From NCBI GenBank assembly GCA_022749655.1, contig CP094243.1, positions 992,001 to 1,056,000 of the forward strand: DNA of 64,000 nucleotides, read 5' to 3'. The stretch's first letter is position 1. Every line of letters starts with the position of its first letter. The translations under genes and the position numbers were made by a program. The notes beneath the pieces are model-generated. The model ran no database searches. It was not told the origin of the DNA and worked only from the letters and a program-made list of their open reading frames with translations. Below are positions 50,404-59,044 of the stretch, one piece after another. The stretch is from Xanthomonas phaseoli pv. phaseoli (GTDB taxonomy: Bacteria > Pseudomonadota > Gammaproteobacteria > Xanthomonadales > Xanthomonadaceae).

Positions 50404-51306
50404 ATGTACGTTCGTGCGCTCATCGTCGTCTTGATCGTCCTCAATGCCGGGGTGGCATTGTGGTGGGCCTTGCAGCCGCCGCCGGCACCACCGCCGGCGC
50501 CGCTGCAGCCGACCGGTGTGGCGCGGCTGGAATTACTGCCGACGGTAACCGGTGCTGGCGGGCCCGTGCGGCCGGCTGCAGCGCTTACCGAATCGACGGC
50601 TGCGGCAGAGCGTGCGTCGACTGCACCGGCGCCATCGCCATCGCCAGCATCTGGGCCTGCAGCGGTACCCACGCCGGCAGTTGCCGGTCCTTCGGCGTCA
50701 ACGCCTGCAGCGCCGCCAGCGGCCACCACTGCCGCAGCGCAAGCGCCGCGCGGTGCAGCTGAGACGTCGGCAGCGGCGAACGCCGCTACGAAAACGGCTA
50801 ATGGCGTCGCCACGACGGCGGCACAACCATCGCCTGCGCCATCCCCGCCTGCCGCAGAGCGCTGCGCCAGCCTTGGGCCATTCGCTGCACGCGCCGATGC
50901 CGATGCGGCGCTGGCACGCGTGCGTGGGCAGGCCAGTCGCGCCAGCGTGCGCGAGGACAAGGACGCCGGTATCAGCACGTTTCGGGTGATGTTGCCCAAC
51001 GTGGGCGATCGCGCGGCGGCACAGGCCCTGGTCAAGCGCATTGCCGCGGCCGGGATGGGCGATTACTACGTGATCGCGCAGGGCGAGGACAACACCGTGG
51101 CGCTGGGCCAGTACCAGAGCCGCGAGCGCGCCGAGCGGCGCCAGGCCAGCCTGGTCGGCGCAGGATTCCCGGCGCAACTGGTGCCCAGCGGCAATGGGCA
51201 GTCGCGCTGGTGGATCGATGTCCGCACCAGTACGGCCCCCAGCGTCCTGCAAGGGGCTGCCGGTGCCACGCGTCAGCGTTCGCTAGATTGCGCCGCGCTG
51301 CGCTAG
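50404..51306 (+). CDS. SPOR-domain membrane protein
   Basis: A 300-residue protein 10 bp after coaX. One N-terminal membrane anchor (ALIVVLIVLNAGVALWWAL) is followed by a long periplasmic Ala/Pro/Thr linker of about 135 residues. A SPOR domain starts at about residue 160 (CASLGPFAARADADAALARVR) and ends with QSRERAERRQASLVGAGFPAQLVP. SPOR domains bind denuded septal peptidoglycan, so a role at division or in wall remodelling is likely. The birA-coaX-SPOR order followed by tRNA-Thr is typical of xanthomonads. Confidence 0.85.
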   Translation: MYVRALIVVLIVLNAGVALWWALQPPPAPPPAPLQPTGVARLELLPTVTGAGGPVRPAAALTESTAAAERASTAPAPSPSPASGPAAVPTPAVAGPSASTPAAPPAATTAAAQAPRGAAETSAAANAATKTANGVATTAAQPSPAPSPPAAERCASLGPFAARADADAALARVRGQASRASVREDKDAGISTFRVMLPNVGDRAAAQALVKRIAAAGMGDYYVIAQGEDNTVALGQYQSRERAERRQASLVGAGFPAQLVPSGNGQSRWWIDVRTSTAPSVLQGAAGATRQRSLDCAALR

Positions 51307-51338
51307 AATGCGCACCGGCGCGCAACGCGCCTGCCTTC

Positions 51339-51414
51339 GCCGGCATAGCTCAGTTGGTAGAGCAACCGCCTTGTAAGCGGTAGGTCCCCAGTTCGAATCC
51401 GGGTGTCGGCACCA
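51339..51414 (+). tRNA. tRNA-Thr (anticodon TGT)
   Basis: A 76-nt cloverleaf. The acceptor stem GCCGGCA pairs with TGTCGGC. D arm AGCTCAGTTGGTAGAGC; anticodon stem CCGCC/GGCGG-like with loop CTTGTAA, anticodon TGT (Thr, ACA). T arm GTTCGAATC. CCA is encoded. It lies 32 bp after the SPOR gene. Confidence 0.95.
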
Positions 51415-51720
51415 TCTTCGATCCACGCAGACGTGGCAATCACAGTTGACGTTGCGGCGGTTCGAGCACGCGATGCGGTGTGGAATCTTTGCATCAACTG
51501 GTTACCAGGCACCATGGCGCGTTGCCTGCCGCCATCTGTCCCGACGAACCTTATCGCACCCAGCGTTTTGAGAGCCGGAGGGTGCGTCGCGCTCCGGTGC
51601 TTGAGCGCGCTATCCACGCTCAGCTGAAGGCTGTCCGCACCGTTTGGTCGCCGCTGCAAGTGGCGTGCACCATCTCAGGTGCATCGCGCGATGTCGATCG
51701 CGCGATGCGAGGTGCAGCAA
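51415..51720. other. intergenic, hairpin near tmk end
   Basis: A 306-bp gap between tRNA-Thr and the convergent tmk gene. Apart from the hairpin at 51681-51708 I see no gene; short frames on both strands lack support. Confidence 0.4.
51681..51708. terminator. hairpin downstream of tmk
   Basis: GCATCGCGCGAT and its exact complement around GTCG, a 12-bp stem, 13 bp beyond the tmk stop on the minus strand. No T run, so the terminator reading is moderate. Confidence 0.55.
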
Positions 51721-52404
51721 TCAGGCCGGGCGACCGGCCGAGAGCAGTTCCAGTGCGGCCTTGCCGGTGTCGGCCTTCGCTGCATCGTCGCTCAATCGGT
51801 CGGCCAATGCGGCCACGATGATGGCGTGGGCCTGGCGCAGCACGCTGTCGGCATCGGCACTGGCGTCCACCACGTGTTTGCCGGGCAAGTCCAGCGCGGC
51901 AAAAATCGCGCGGCAGCGTTCCAGGTTGTCCTGGGTTTCGAAGTGGTTGGGCGCATCGCCGCGGGCGCGGATACGGGCCAGGCCGGTGGGCGGGGGCAGG
52001 TCGAGCAGCAGCAGGACGTCGGGGCGCGGCGCGAAGGCGTTGCGCTCCAGGAGTTCGTCCAGCGGCAGACCGGCCGCGCCCTGGTAGGCCACCATCGAGG
52101 GAAAGTAGCGGTCCAGGATGACGATGTCGCCGCGTGCCAGCGCGGGCGCGATCAAGGTGTCCACATGTTCGTGGCGGTCGCGGATGAGCAGCTCGGCTTC
52201 TTGCTCTGCACTCAGGCGGCCGGTGGCGGCGGACTGGCGCAATTGGCTGCCCCACGGGCCGTTGGTGGGCTCCTTGCTCAGCACGACGCGCGCGCCGGCC
52301 GCTTCCAGGGTAGTGGCCAGGCGGCGGGCGAGCGTGGTCTTGCCCGCGCCGTCGATGCCTTCGATGGCGATCAGCAAGCCGCCGGGCTTCAGTTCGATTG
52401 TCAT
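51721..52404 (-). CDS. tmk: thymidylate kinase
   Basis: A 227-residue cytosolic kinase making dTDP from dTMP. The P-loop is [17 protein letters not shown]. The DRY-type motif is [18 protein letters not shown] and the lid region follows [17 protein letters not shown]. It has [11 protein letters not shown] in place of REPGGT near residue 40. Start codon ATG at 52404. Standard length is about 210-225. Confidence 0.95.
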   Translation of the reverse strand: MTIELKPGGLLIAIEGIDGAGKTTLARRLATTLEAAGARVVLSKEPTNGPWGSQLRQSAATGRLSAEQEAELLIRDRHEHVDTLIAPALARGDIVILDRYFPSMVAYQGAAGLPLDELLERNAFAPRPDVLLLLDLPPPTGLARIRARGDAPNHFETQDNLERCRAIFAALDLPGKHVVDASADADSVLRQAHAIIVAALADRLSDDAAKADTGKAALELLSAGRPA

Positions 52405-52871
52405 CGCGCTACTTTATCTGATCGTGGCGATGGACCCTAACCGGCAGCACCGCGATGAAGAGCATGCAGCCATCGCGACAGGCGCTGGCGAAACTCGGCC
52501 GCACAGCGCATGGCAGGCGCGACGCTGCAGTGCGGGCGCTGCCGTGACGTGCTTGAGGGGCACGGCGTCGATGGGGTCGAAGGATCCGACGCGCGCGGCG
52601 CCTCTATTGCCGATGACTTATCGGCGGTATGTCCTGCGCGATGTCGGAAATGTCCCGATATCCTGGCTTCTGCCCGCGGGCCATACTGAACAAGTCAGAC
52701 ACACTGCACACGCGTCTCGCGACTGAGTCGTGTTTTTGGCTTCAAGGAAAACGGACGCGTCGCCGCTACCCTAGAGGCGGCATCCCCGCGTGACGCCCGC
52801 TCAGGCACCGTCGTGACCAGATTCCTTGTCTTGCGTGCCGTACCCAGTACCCGCGCCAAGCATGCTTTCGA
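52405..52871. other. intergenic, no gene seen
   Basis: A 467-bp gap between two minus-strand genes. It includes a moderately A+T-rich part at 52690-52760 where the tmk promoter could lie. I see no convincing coding frame, repeat or hairpin. Confidence 0.4.
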
Positions 52872-53414
52872 TCAGCTGTTCGCCGAGGTGTAGCGATAGG
52901 ACAGCAGCGACTTCACCAGGAAGGTGATCTGGGTCGCCGAGCGCGCATCCACGCGCATGATCGGCACGCGGAAGCCTTCGGCCACCAAGGCGTCGCGAAA
53001 GGGCGGCACCAGGAAATCCTCGACTTCATCGGTCATGGTGATGCCCACCGCCAGGCTGGCCTCGGGCGCGATCTGCGCAAACTCGCGCAACAACTCCAGC
53101 GTGGCTGTGAGCATCTGCGGGTCGCGTGCGTTGGTCAGCACGATGACACCCAGCGCACCGTCGCACACCAGCGGCCACATGAAATCCAGGTATTTCTGGC
53201 CTGGCACACCGTAGACATGCAGCAGTTCGCCGTCTTCCAGCTCGATCGAGCTGTAGTCCAGCGCGACGGTGGTGTAGGTCTTGTCGCCGTAGGCATCCTG
53301 GCTGAGCGGCATTTCGGTGCTCACCGGCTCCACATCGGAGATGGAGCGCACCGCGGTGGTCTTGCCGGCGCCCATGCCGCCGACGAACACCAGCTTGTTG
53401 GCTGGAAGACTCAT
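52872..53414 (-). CDS. small Ras-like GTPase, COG2229/MglA-like
   Basis: A 180-residue GTPase. The P-loop is FVGGMGAGKTTAVRSIS (about 10-26). Switch region ALDYSSIELEDGE leads to the G3-like YGVPGQKYLDFMW, with GVPGQ where Ras has DTAGQ. G4 is VIVLTNARD, close to TNRD-type variants. This matches bacterial COG2229 GTPases, seen with roadblock proteins in Streptomyces conservons and related to MglA. It is last of a four-gene minus-strand set, overlapping the previous gene by 4 bp. It probably switches a polarity, motility or signalling output; the target is unknown. Confidence 0.85.
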   Translation of the reverse strand: MSLPANKLVFVGGMGAGKTTAVRSISDVEPVSTEMPLSQDAYGDKTYTTVALDYSSIELEDGELLHVYGVPGQKYLDFMWPLVCDGALGVIVLTNARDPQMLTATLELLREFAQIAPEASLAVGITMTDEVEDFLVPPFRDALVAEGFRVPIMRVDARSATQITFLVKSLLSYRYTSANS

Positions 53415-54325
53415 GACTGCGCCTGGAAGAGGGAAAGGCCGAACCGACGGGCGACCCAGGAAAAGAACCGCGTGTTGCCGCCATCTGGGCGGTGCTGGGT
53501 TGCAGGCACGGGAATCTCCGCAGTCTGGGCAAGGCCGCTGGCGAGTGCAGCGGCGAACAGGCATTCCACCGTCTGCAGCGGCAGCTTGCAAGCATTGGCC
53601 AGCGCTTGCGGGCGCCAGGGGCGCGCATGCAGGTGGGCGATGGCCAGCAACTGGGCTGGCGAGCTGGTTTCTGCAGTCAACTCCGGCCACTGGCGCAATT
53701 GCAGCGCATGGCTGGGTTCCACCGCCGGCAGCGCCTGGCGCAGATGCTCGGGCAGGGCGAAAAACAGCGCTTCGAAGGAAATGCGCTGGGGCAGCGCGGT
53801 TGCGGCAGGGTCGGGCACGACGTGCCAGCCCGAGCGGTCCAGCGCGGCGATCACCTCTGCCAGCGCCACGCCAGCGGGCAACTGCACGCACCCATTGCGC
53901 GGGTCCACACGCACGTGCAACTGCGCATGCTGCGTCACTGCGCCGGCGCCGAATTCGCCGCGGCAGTGCCGCAGCAGCAAGGCCGGCTCCGCGACCGGGG
54001 TGGCGTGCGGCGAGGACAGCAGCAGGCGCACGTGTTCGTTGAGTTCGCGCACGGTGGCGCCGTGCTTGATCCACGCGCCGGCCATGGGTGTGCGCGACAC
54101 CACCAGCACACGCACAGGTTGCCCCTGCAATGCCTGCCAGGCAGCCAAGCCATCGGCGCTGTCCAGGCCCAGGACCACCACATCGGCTGCGTGCTGCGGC
54201 CACGGGCCCAACTGCACGTCGATGCGGTCGGCGAGCAGCAGCGAGCACGCCAGTTTCAGGCGTGTGGTGTGCAGCAGGTCCAGGCCGGCCGTGGCGACCC
54301 GCATGGCGTTGATGGGTGTGGTCAT
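53411..54325 (-). CDS. uncharacterised protein of the GTPase-roadblock cluster
   Basis: A 304-residue protein with no signal peptide. The first half has a receiver-like alternation (AADVVVLGLDSADGLAAWQAL, PVRVLVVSRTPMAGAW). The C-terminal half is helical and might be a winged-helix region (LLAIAHLHARPWRPQALANACKL and VECLFAAALASGLAQ). Stop and GTPase start overlap (ATGA). It lies between the roadblock and GTPase genes, so it may be an adaptor or regulator. I recognise no named family; a longer frame in another register over this stretch is a shadow. Confidence 0.65.
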   Translation of the reverse strand: MTTPINAMRVATAGLDLLHTTRLKLACSLLLADRIDVQLGPWPQHAADVVVLGLDSADGLAAWQALQGQPVRVLVVSRTPMAGAWIKHGATVRELNEHVRLLLSSPHATPVAEPALLLRHCRGEFGAGAVTQHAQLHVRVDPRNGCVQLPAGVALAEVIAALDRSGWHVVPDPAATALPQRISFEALFFALPEHLRQALPAVEPSHALQLRQWPELTAETSSPAQLLAIAHLHARPWRPQALANACKLPLQTVECLFAAALASGLAQTAEIPVPATQHRPDGGNTRFFSWVARRFGLSLFQAQS

Positions 54326-54420
54326 GAGCTGGCGCCGTAACGGCGCATTGATTGCGAGATGCCTGCCGGTCTGCACCGGCAGGCTGGATCAGGCGATGCG
54401 CTGGCGCTGCGCCGTGGGCA

Positions 54421-54780
54421 TCAACCGAAATCGAGGGTTTTCTCGAACGCCTTGAGCTCGTGACGGGCCATGGCCAGGTTGGCCTTGGCACGGTCCAGCA
54501 CGACATACAGGAACAGCGTGCTGTTGCTTTCCAGCGGGCGCAGCAGGTGGTACTGGCGTGCAAGCGTGATCAGGATGTCTTCGATGGTGTCGTTCAGGCC
54601 GAGCTGTTCGGCGATACGGCGCTTGGCGCGCACCACTTCGGTGTTGCCGGCCGCCGCCAGTTCCAGGTTGAGCTCGGCACCGCCGGTCATGCCCAGCGCC
54701 ATGCCGCTGTCGCTATCGACCAGCGCCGCGCCGACGAAGCCGGCCAGCGAATGCAGGTGTTCCAGATTGAGTTTTGACAC
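54421..54780 (-). CDS. roadblock/LC7 domain protein
   Basis: A 119-residue protein. MSKLNLEHLHSLAGFVGAALVDSDSGMALG and ILITLARQYHLLRPLESNSTLFLYVVLDRAKANLAMARHEL follow the roadblock fold as in MglB and CvnB, which act as GTPase-activating or dimer scaffolds for partner small GTPases. Second of two roadblock-like genes here, supporting a heteromeric regulator. Confidence 0.8.
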   Translation of the reverse strand: MSKLNLEHLHSLAGFVGAALVDSDSGMALGMTGGAELNLELAAAGNTEVVRAKRRIAEQLGLNDTIEDILITLARQYHLLRPLESNSTLFLYVVLDRAKANLAMARHELKAFEKTLDFG

Positions 54781-54843
54781 GTGTGGTCCTTACGAACGAT
54801 GAGGAATGGGTGCCTTGCGGCATGCACGAACAGTGCCAAGTGC

Positions 54844-55296
54844 TCAGCCGTGCGGCGGCGTCAACACGGTGGCGAGGCGGCCGGCGCAATCGCGCGCGTT
54901 GAACAACAGCGCAGCGGCATTGATGTCGCTGCTGCCCACTGCGGTAAGCGTCAGTGGCTTGTCGGCGCGGATGCGGATCAGCACCAGCTGCCCGGCGCGC
55001 GTGCTGATGGTGGCGTAATCGGCCTCTTTCAGGCTGGATTCGCGCGCCAGGGTCTCGCCCAGGGTCAGGAACGAATTGGCCATCGCGGCAAGCCGGCGAC
55101 TGTCCACATCCAGGCTGGAACGTTCGGTGATGGCACGCCCGTCGGCAGTGGAAAGCATCAGCAGACGGATGCCCGGCTCGCGTTCGATGGTCTGCGCAAA
55201 CTCGTGACCAATGCGCGGCAGATCGTAGAAATGCAGCGCCCGCGGGACTTCGCCTACGGCAGCCTTGACGACCTGGTTGACGGCGTTGTGCGGCAT
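54844..55296 (-). CDS. roadblock-like protein
   Basis: A 150-residue protein. The pattern EPGIRLLMLSTADGRAITERSSLDVDSRRLAAMANSFLTLGETLARE then YATISTRAGQLVLIRIRADKPLTLTAVGSSDINAAALL is a roadblock fold. It begins MPHNAVNQVVKAAVGEVPRAL. First gene of the GTPase set; the next starts 64 bp later. A longer N-terminal extension to 55806 has no signal or family support. Confidence 0.75.
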   Translation of the reverse strand: MPHNAVNQVVKAAVGEVPRALHFYDLPRIGHEFAQTIEREPGIRLLMLSTADGRAITERSSLDVDSRRLAAMANSFLTLGETLARESSLKEADYATISTRAGQLVLIRIRADKPLTLTAVGSSDINAAALLFNARDCAGRLATVLTPPHG

Positions 55297-55616
55297 GAAA
55301 ATCCCCCTGTTGCGTGATGGCCCGGGCGCGTACGTGCATGGTGTGGCGCGCCGGGCGGCGCACCATACCACCCGGATCCGAGCAGGCTGCCAGGCTCGCC
55401 CGTGGTGCTTAACTGGGCGGTCAGACAGGCAGAATCGGCAAAGTCCGGTGCGCCACAACGTGCCTTGGTACGTCACGTTAGCGGCGCGACGAGGCAGATC
55501 TAAACCTCGCGTTTGCGCGCAATGTTCAGTACGGGCGACATGCGTGCTGCGCTGCCGCGCGTCACTGTGCGGGCGGGCAACTAGACTGCACGGCTTTATC
55601 GCTACTGGAGCAATGT
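55297..55616. other. divergent promoter region
   Basis: A 320-bp region between the minus-strand roadblock operon and the arginase gene. It should hold both promoters; I did not identify specific sites. Confidence 0.4.
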
Positions 55617-56540
55617 ATGGCAACGCAGTACGTGCCGGTTTCCTTGATTGGCGTCCCCACCGACATCGGCGCGGGCCACCGAGGTGCGCGCATGGGGCCG
55701 GAGGCGCTACGCATCGCCGGCCTGCAGGAGGCGCTGGTCGGCCGCGGCGTGGAGGTGCGCGATCTGGGCAATCTGGATGGCCCGCGCAATCCCTGGCAGG
55801 CGCCACAGGCCGGCTACCGGCATCTGGACGAAGTGGTGGCGTGGAACCAGGCGCTGATGGACGCCAGCTATGCCGACCTGCGTGCCGGGCGCATGCCGGT
55901 CATGCTCGGTGGCGACCATTGCCTGGGCATCGGCTCGATCACGGCGGTGGCCAAGTACTGCCGCGAGCAGGGCAGGCCGTTGCGGGTGCTGTGGCTGGAT
56001 GCGCATTCGGATTTCAACACCAGCGAGGTGACCCCTTCGGGCAACGTGCACGGCATGCCGGTGGCCTGCCTGTGCGGGCTGGGCCCCGAGGCGCTGACGC
56101 ACCTGGGTGGCAGTGCGCCGGCGTTGTTGCCCGAGCAGGTGCGGCAGATCGGCATCCGCTCGGTGGACCCGGAGGAGAAGCGGCTGATCAAGCAGCACCG
56201 CATCGATGTGTACGACATGCGCTACATCGACGAAGCCGGTATGAAGCGCACCATGGAAGCGGCATTGCAGGGCATGAGCGCCGATACGCACCTGCACGTG
56301 AGTTTCGATGTGGATTTCCTCGACCCCAGCATCGCGCCGGGCGTGGGCACCACGGTGCCCGGTGGCCCCAACTACCGCGAGGCGCAACTGGTGATGGAAA
56401 TGATTGCCGACACCGGGCGCATGGGGTCGCTGGATATCGTCGAGCTCAACCCGGTGCTGGACAGCCGCAATGCGACCGCCGAACTGGCGGTGGATCTGGT
56501 CGAAAGCCTGTTTGGCAAGTCGACGCTGATGCGCGATTGA
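55617..56540 (+). CDS. rocF: arginase
   Basis: A 307-residue Mn enzyme hydrolysing arginine to ornithine and urea. Metal ligands are seen in GGDHCLGIGS, LDAHSDFNTSE and SFDVDFLDPSIAPG. GNVHGMPVACL and GTTVPGGPNYREA are arginase rather than agmatinase features, as is ELNPVLD near the C-terminus. The start GGAGCAATG has a good ribosome site. The gene stands alone; a role in nitrogen use is expected. Confidence 0.93.
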   Translation: MATQYVPVSLIGVPTDIGAGHRGARMGPEALRIAGLQEALVGRGVEVRDLGNLDGPRNPWQAPQAGYRHLDEVVAWNQALMDASYADLRAGRMPVMLGGDHCLGIGSITAVAKYCREQGRPLRVLWLDAHSDFNTSEVTPSGNVHGMPVACLCGLGPEALTHLGGSAPALLPEQVRQIGIRSVDPEEKRLIKQHRIDVYDMRYIDEAGMKRTMEAALQGMSADTHLHVSFDVDFLDPSIAPGVGTTVPGGPNYREAQLVMEMIADTGRMGSLDIVELNPVLDSRNATAELAVDLVESLFGKSTLMRD

Positions 56541-56646
56541 TCCGTACCGAGCGCACCGCGCCGCGTTCACATCAAATCCACGGCCGCGCAGTCAGATTTG
56601 GCGCCAAGCCAGGTGCGCTGGCACCGTGATAGAACGAGGACAAGCG

Positions 56647-56799
56647 ATGAAGCGACTGCTGACACTGATGGTGCTGGGCCTGTTTTCGTCCGGCGTGATG
56701 ACGGGCTGCAACACCGTGGCCGGCGCCGGCAAGGACATGCAGGGTGCGGGCAACAAGGTCGAGAAAACGGCCGAAAAGTGCAGCGACGGTAAGTGCTGA
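56647..56799 (+). CDS. entericidin-like lipoprotein
   Basis: A 50-residue lipoprotein: MKRLLTLMVLGLFSSGVMTG ends at the lipobox Cys, then CNTVAGAGKDMQGAGNKVEK. This is the entericidin A/B pattern. Two extra Cys occur near the end (KCSDGKC). In E. coli EcnA/EcnB are small lipoproteins linked to stationary-phase lysis. A paralogue follows 74 bp later. Confidence 0.85.
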   Translation: MKRLLTLMVLGLFSSGVMTGCNTVAGAGKDMQGAGNKVEKTAEKCSDGKC

Positions 56800-56873
56800 T
56801 CCGCCACATCGCGTGGTCTTGTTGAATTGATCGATCTGCGGCAACGCGCCGCTTTACCCATGAGGAGTATGTT

Positions 56874-57008
56874 ATGAAGCGTGCAATTGTGCTGCTGGTG
56901 CTGTCGATGTTGTCGGTGGGAATGCTGGCGGGTTGCAACACCGTCGCAGGTGCCGGCAAGGACGTGCAGGGCGCTGGCGAGAAGGTGGAAGACGCAGCGC
57001 GTAAGTAA
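56874..57008 (+). CDS. entericidin-like lipoprotein, second copy
   Basis: A 44-residue lipoprotein, MKRAIVLLVLSMLSVGMLAG then CNTVAGAGKDVQGAGEKVED. Almost the same mature start as the preceding gene but lacking the C-terminal Cys pair. GAGGAG precedes the ATG. Followed by a strong terminator. The two copies are a tandem duplication that has diverged at the tail. Confidence 0.88.
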   Translation: MKRAIVLLVLSMLSVGMLAGCNTVAGAGKDVQGAGEKVEDAARK

Positions 57009-57025
57009 TCTTTCGCCGCGTGCAG

Positions 57026-57053
57026 AAAAACGGGCCGCAAGGCCCGTTTTTTT
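57026..57053 (+). terminator. rho-independent terminator after entericidin genes
   Basis: AAAAACGGGCC, loop GCAA, GGCCCG and seven T residues. Stem plus T tract is a textbook terminator. Confidence 0.93.
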
Positions 57054-57236
57054 GTGCGCGCGCCACGTAGAAGGCACGCCTGCCGCCAGCGCTGCTGCGC
57101 GCTGCGAGGCCAGCGATGGCAGTGGGCAACGGTTAGTGCAGTGATCGGCGGTTTGACACCTTTTGATCCAGGACCAACGCCCGCGTGGGCACGCTGGCGC
57201 CACGGTCAATCGCGACCGCATCAGCGGAGTCATCGC

Positions 57237-57446
57237 ATGAACAGTGACATCATTTCCGGCAAGTGGACCCAGTTGAAGGGCAAGGCCCAGGCCAAGTGGG
57301 GCGATCTTACCGACGACGATTTCAAGGTTGCCGAAGGCAATGCCGAATATCTGCAGGGCAAGCTCCAGGAGCGCTATGGCTGGGATCGCGACCGCGCCCA
57401 GACTGAAGTGCGCGCATTCGAAAAGTCGTTGCGCGACGACACCTGA
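57237..57446 (+). CDS. CsbD-family stress protein
   Basis: A 69-residue soluble protein. [29 protein letters not shown] and [22 protein letters not shown] are the two halves of the CsbD fold (E. coli YjbJ). Usually induced in stress or stationary phase; molecular role unclear. The hairpin at 57504-57528 probably ends its transcript. Confidence 0.9.
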   Translation: MNSDIISGKWTQLKGKAQAKWGDLTDDDFKVAEGNAEYLQGKLQERYGWDRDRAQTEVRAFEKSLRDDT

Positions 57447-57503
57447 GACGACACCTGAAGGGTGCGCCGACCTGCCGCCGGTTGAGGCGAGCAGCGTGCA
57501 GAC

Positions 57504-57528
57504 GACGGGCCGCCCAGTGCGGCCCGTC
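57504..57528. terminator. hairpin downstream of CsbD gene
   Basis: GACGGGCCGC, CCAGT loop, GCGGCCCGTC: 10-bp perfect stem 57 bp after the stop. It is followed by CTGCG and not a T run. Confidence 0.6.
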
Positions 57529-57617
57529 CTGCGTTCGGGCGTCGAGCCAACCCCGGTGCCGGTGCGGCGGTGGCAAAAGTGCGGAACCGCTAAACTTGGG
57601 GGCTACCCCACCCTGGC

Positions 57618-58915
57618 ATGACGTCGATGACCACCCGTGTCCTAACCGGCATCACCACCTCCGGCACCCCGCATCTGGGCAATTACGTTGGAGCGATCCG
57701 CCCGGCCATCCAGGCCAGTGCCGGTGCCGATGCGGAGAGCTTTTATTTCCTGGCCGATCTGCATAGCCTGATCAAGGCCCAGGACCCAGCGCGTACGCAG
57801 CGTTCGACGCTGGAAATCGCCGCCACCTGGCTGGCCTGCGGCCTGGACCCGGACAAGGTGTGGTTCTACCGGCAGTCCGATGTGCCCGAAACCACCGAGT
57901 TGATGTGGTTGCTGACCTGCGTGGCCGGCAAGGGCATCCTCAATCGCGCGCATGCCTACAAGGCGGCAGTGGACAAGAACCGCGCCGATGGCGAGGACGA
58001 GGATGCCGGTGTCACCGCAGGCTTGTTCATGTATCCGGTGCTGATGGCGGCCGATATCCTGATCTTCAATGCGCACAAGGTGCCGGTGGGGCGCGACCAG
58101 ATCCAGCACATCGAAATGGCACGCGATTTCGCGCAGCGGTTCAATCATGTCTACGGGCGCGACTTTTTACCTTGCCCGAAGTGGTGATCGACGAGCAGGT
58201 GTCCACCTTGCCGGGCCTGGACGGCCGCAAGATGAGCAAGAGCTATAGCAACACCATTCCACTGTTCGCGCCGCGCGAGGAATTGCGCAAGCTGGTATAT
58301 TCCATCCTTACCGATTCGCGTGCGCCTGGCCAAGCGAAGGACACGCAGGGGTCGGCGTTGTTTCAGCTGTACCAGGCATTTGCCACGCCGCAGGAATCTG
58401 CGGCTTTTGCGCAGGCGTTTGCCGATGGCATCGGCTGGGGCGATGCCAAGCAGCAGCTGTTCGAGCGGATCGATCAAGAGATTGCGCCGCTGCGTACACG
58501 CTACGAGGCGTTGATGGCAGAGCCAGCCAAGATCGAAGCGATTCTGCGCGCCGGTGGTGCACGTCTGCGCGCGCGCTATGCCACCCCGCTGCTGGCCGAG
58601 TTGCGCGATGCGGTGGGCTTGCGCGATCTGTCCAGCCAGGCCGCCACCGCGGCGGTGCAGGCCAGCGAAAAGATCGCGCTGCCGGTGTTCAAGCAATATC
58701 GTGAACGCGATGGGCAGTTCTATTTCAAGTTGAACGATGGCGCCGGCGCATTGCTGCTGCAGAGCGATGGTTTCGCTTCGCCACGCGATGCCGGACAGGT
58801 GATCGCACGGTTGAAACAGGCTACCCAGGCCAGCGATTTGCAGCTGCCGGGCGTGCATGCGCAAGTGGATGCGGACGTGATTCTTGCCGCGATGGATGCC
58901 TTGCGCGAGGCGTGA
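57618..58915 (+). CDS. trpS: tryptophanyl-tRNA synthetase, frameshifted
   Basis: 432 residues after restoring one T in the run at 58164-58168. The class I signature is [10 protein letters not shown] (about residues 15-24); ADLHSLIK and [14 protein letters not shown] follow. Past the shift are [10 protein letters not shown], the KMSKS loop [12 protein letters not shown] and the long C-terminal extension found in xanthomonads and some other bacteria. It charges tRNA-Trp and is essential. A truncated 189-residue product would lack KMSKS, so the frameshift must be an error in the sequence or there is another copy elsewhere. Confidence 0.93.
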
Positions 58916-59044
58916 CCTGCGCGGTGCAGCAGGCGGAGAGGTGGGGCGTCGCGGCTGGGTAAGCTCGTGCCTGTGGCAACATGCACGACAGCGACGCCAG
59001 GCTTGGGCCTACACTGCAGTTTCGACAGCCGCCGCGGGGTGCCA

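Noticed and set aside
51303-51659. A 118-residue minus-strand protein covering tRNA-Thr
   Set aside because: It overlaps the tRNA gene on the other strand and contains the translated complement of the tRNA, so it is spurious.
52872-54563. A single 563-residue minus-strand protein ending in the GTPase
   Set aside because: Its first two-thirds are out-of-frame sequence over the conserved-layout partner gene. The GTPase has its own start with ATGA overlap at 53414.
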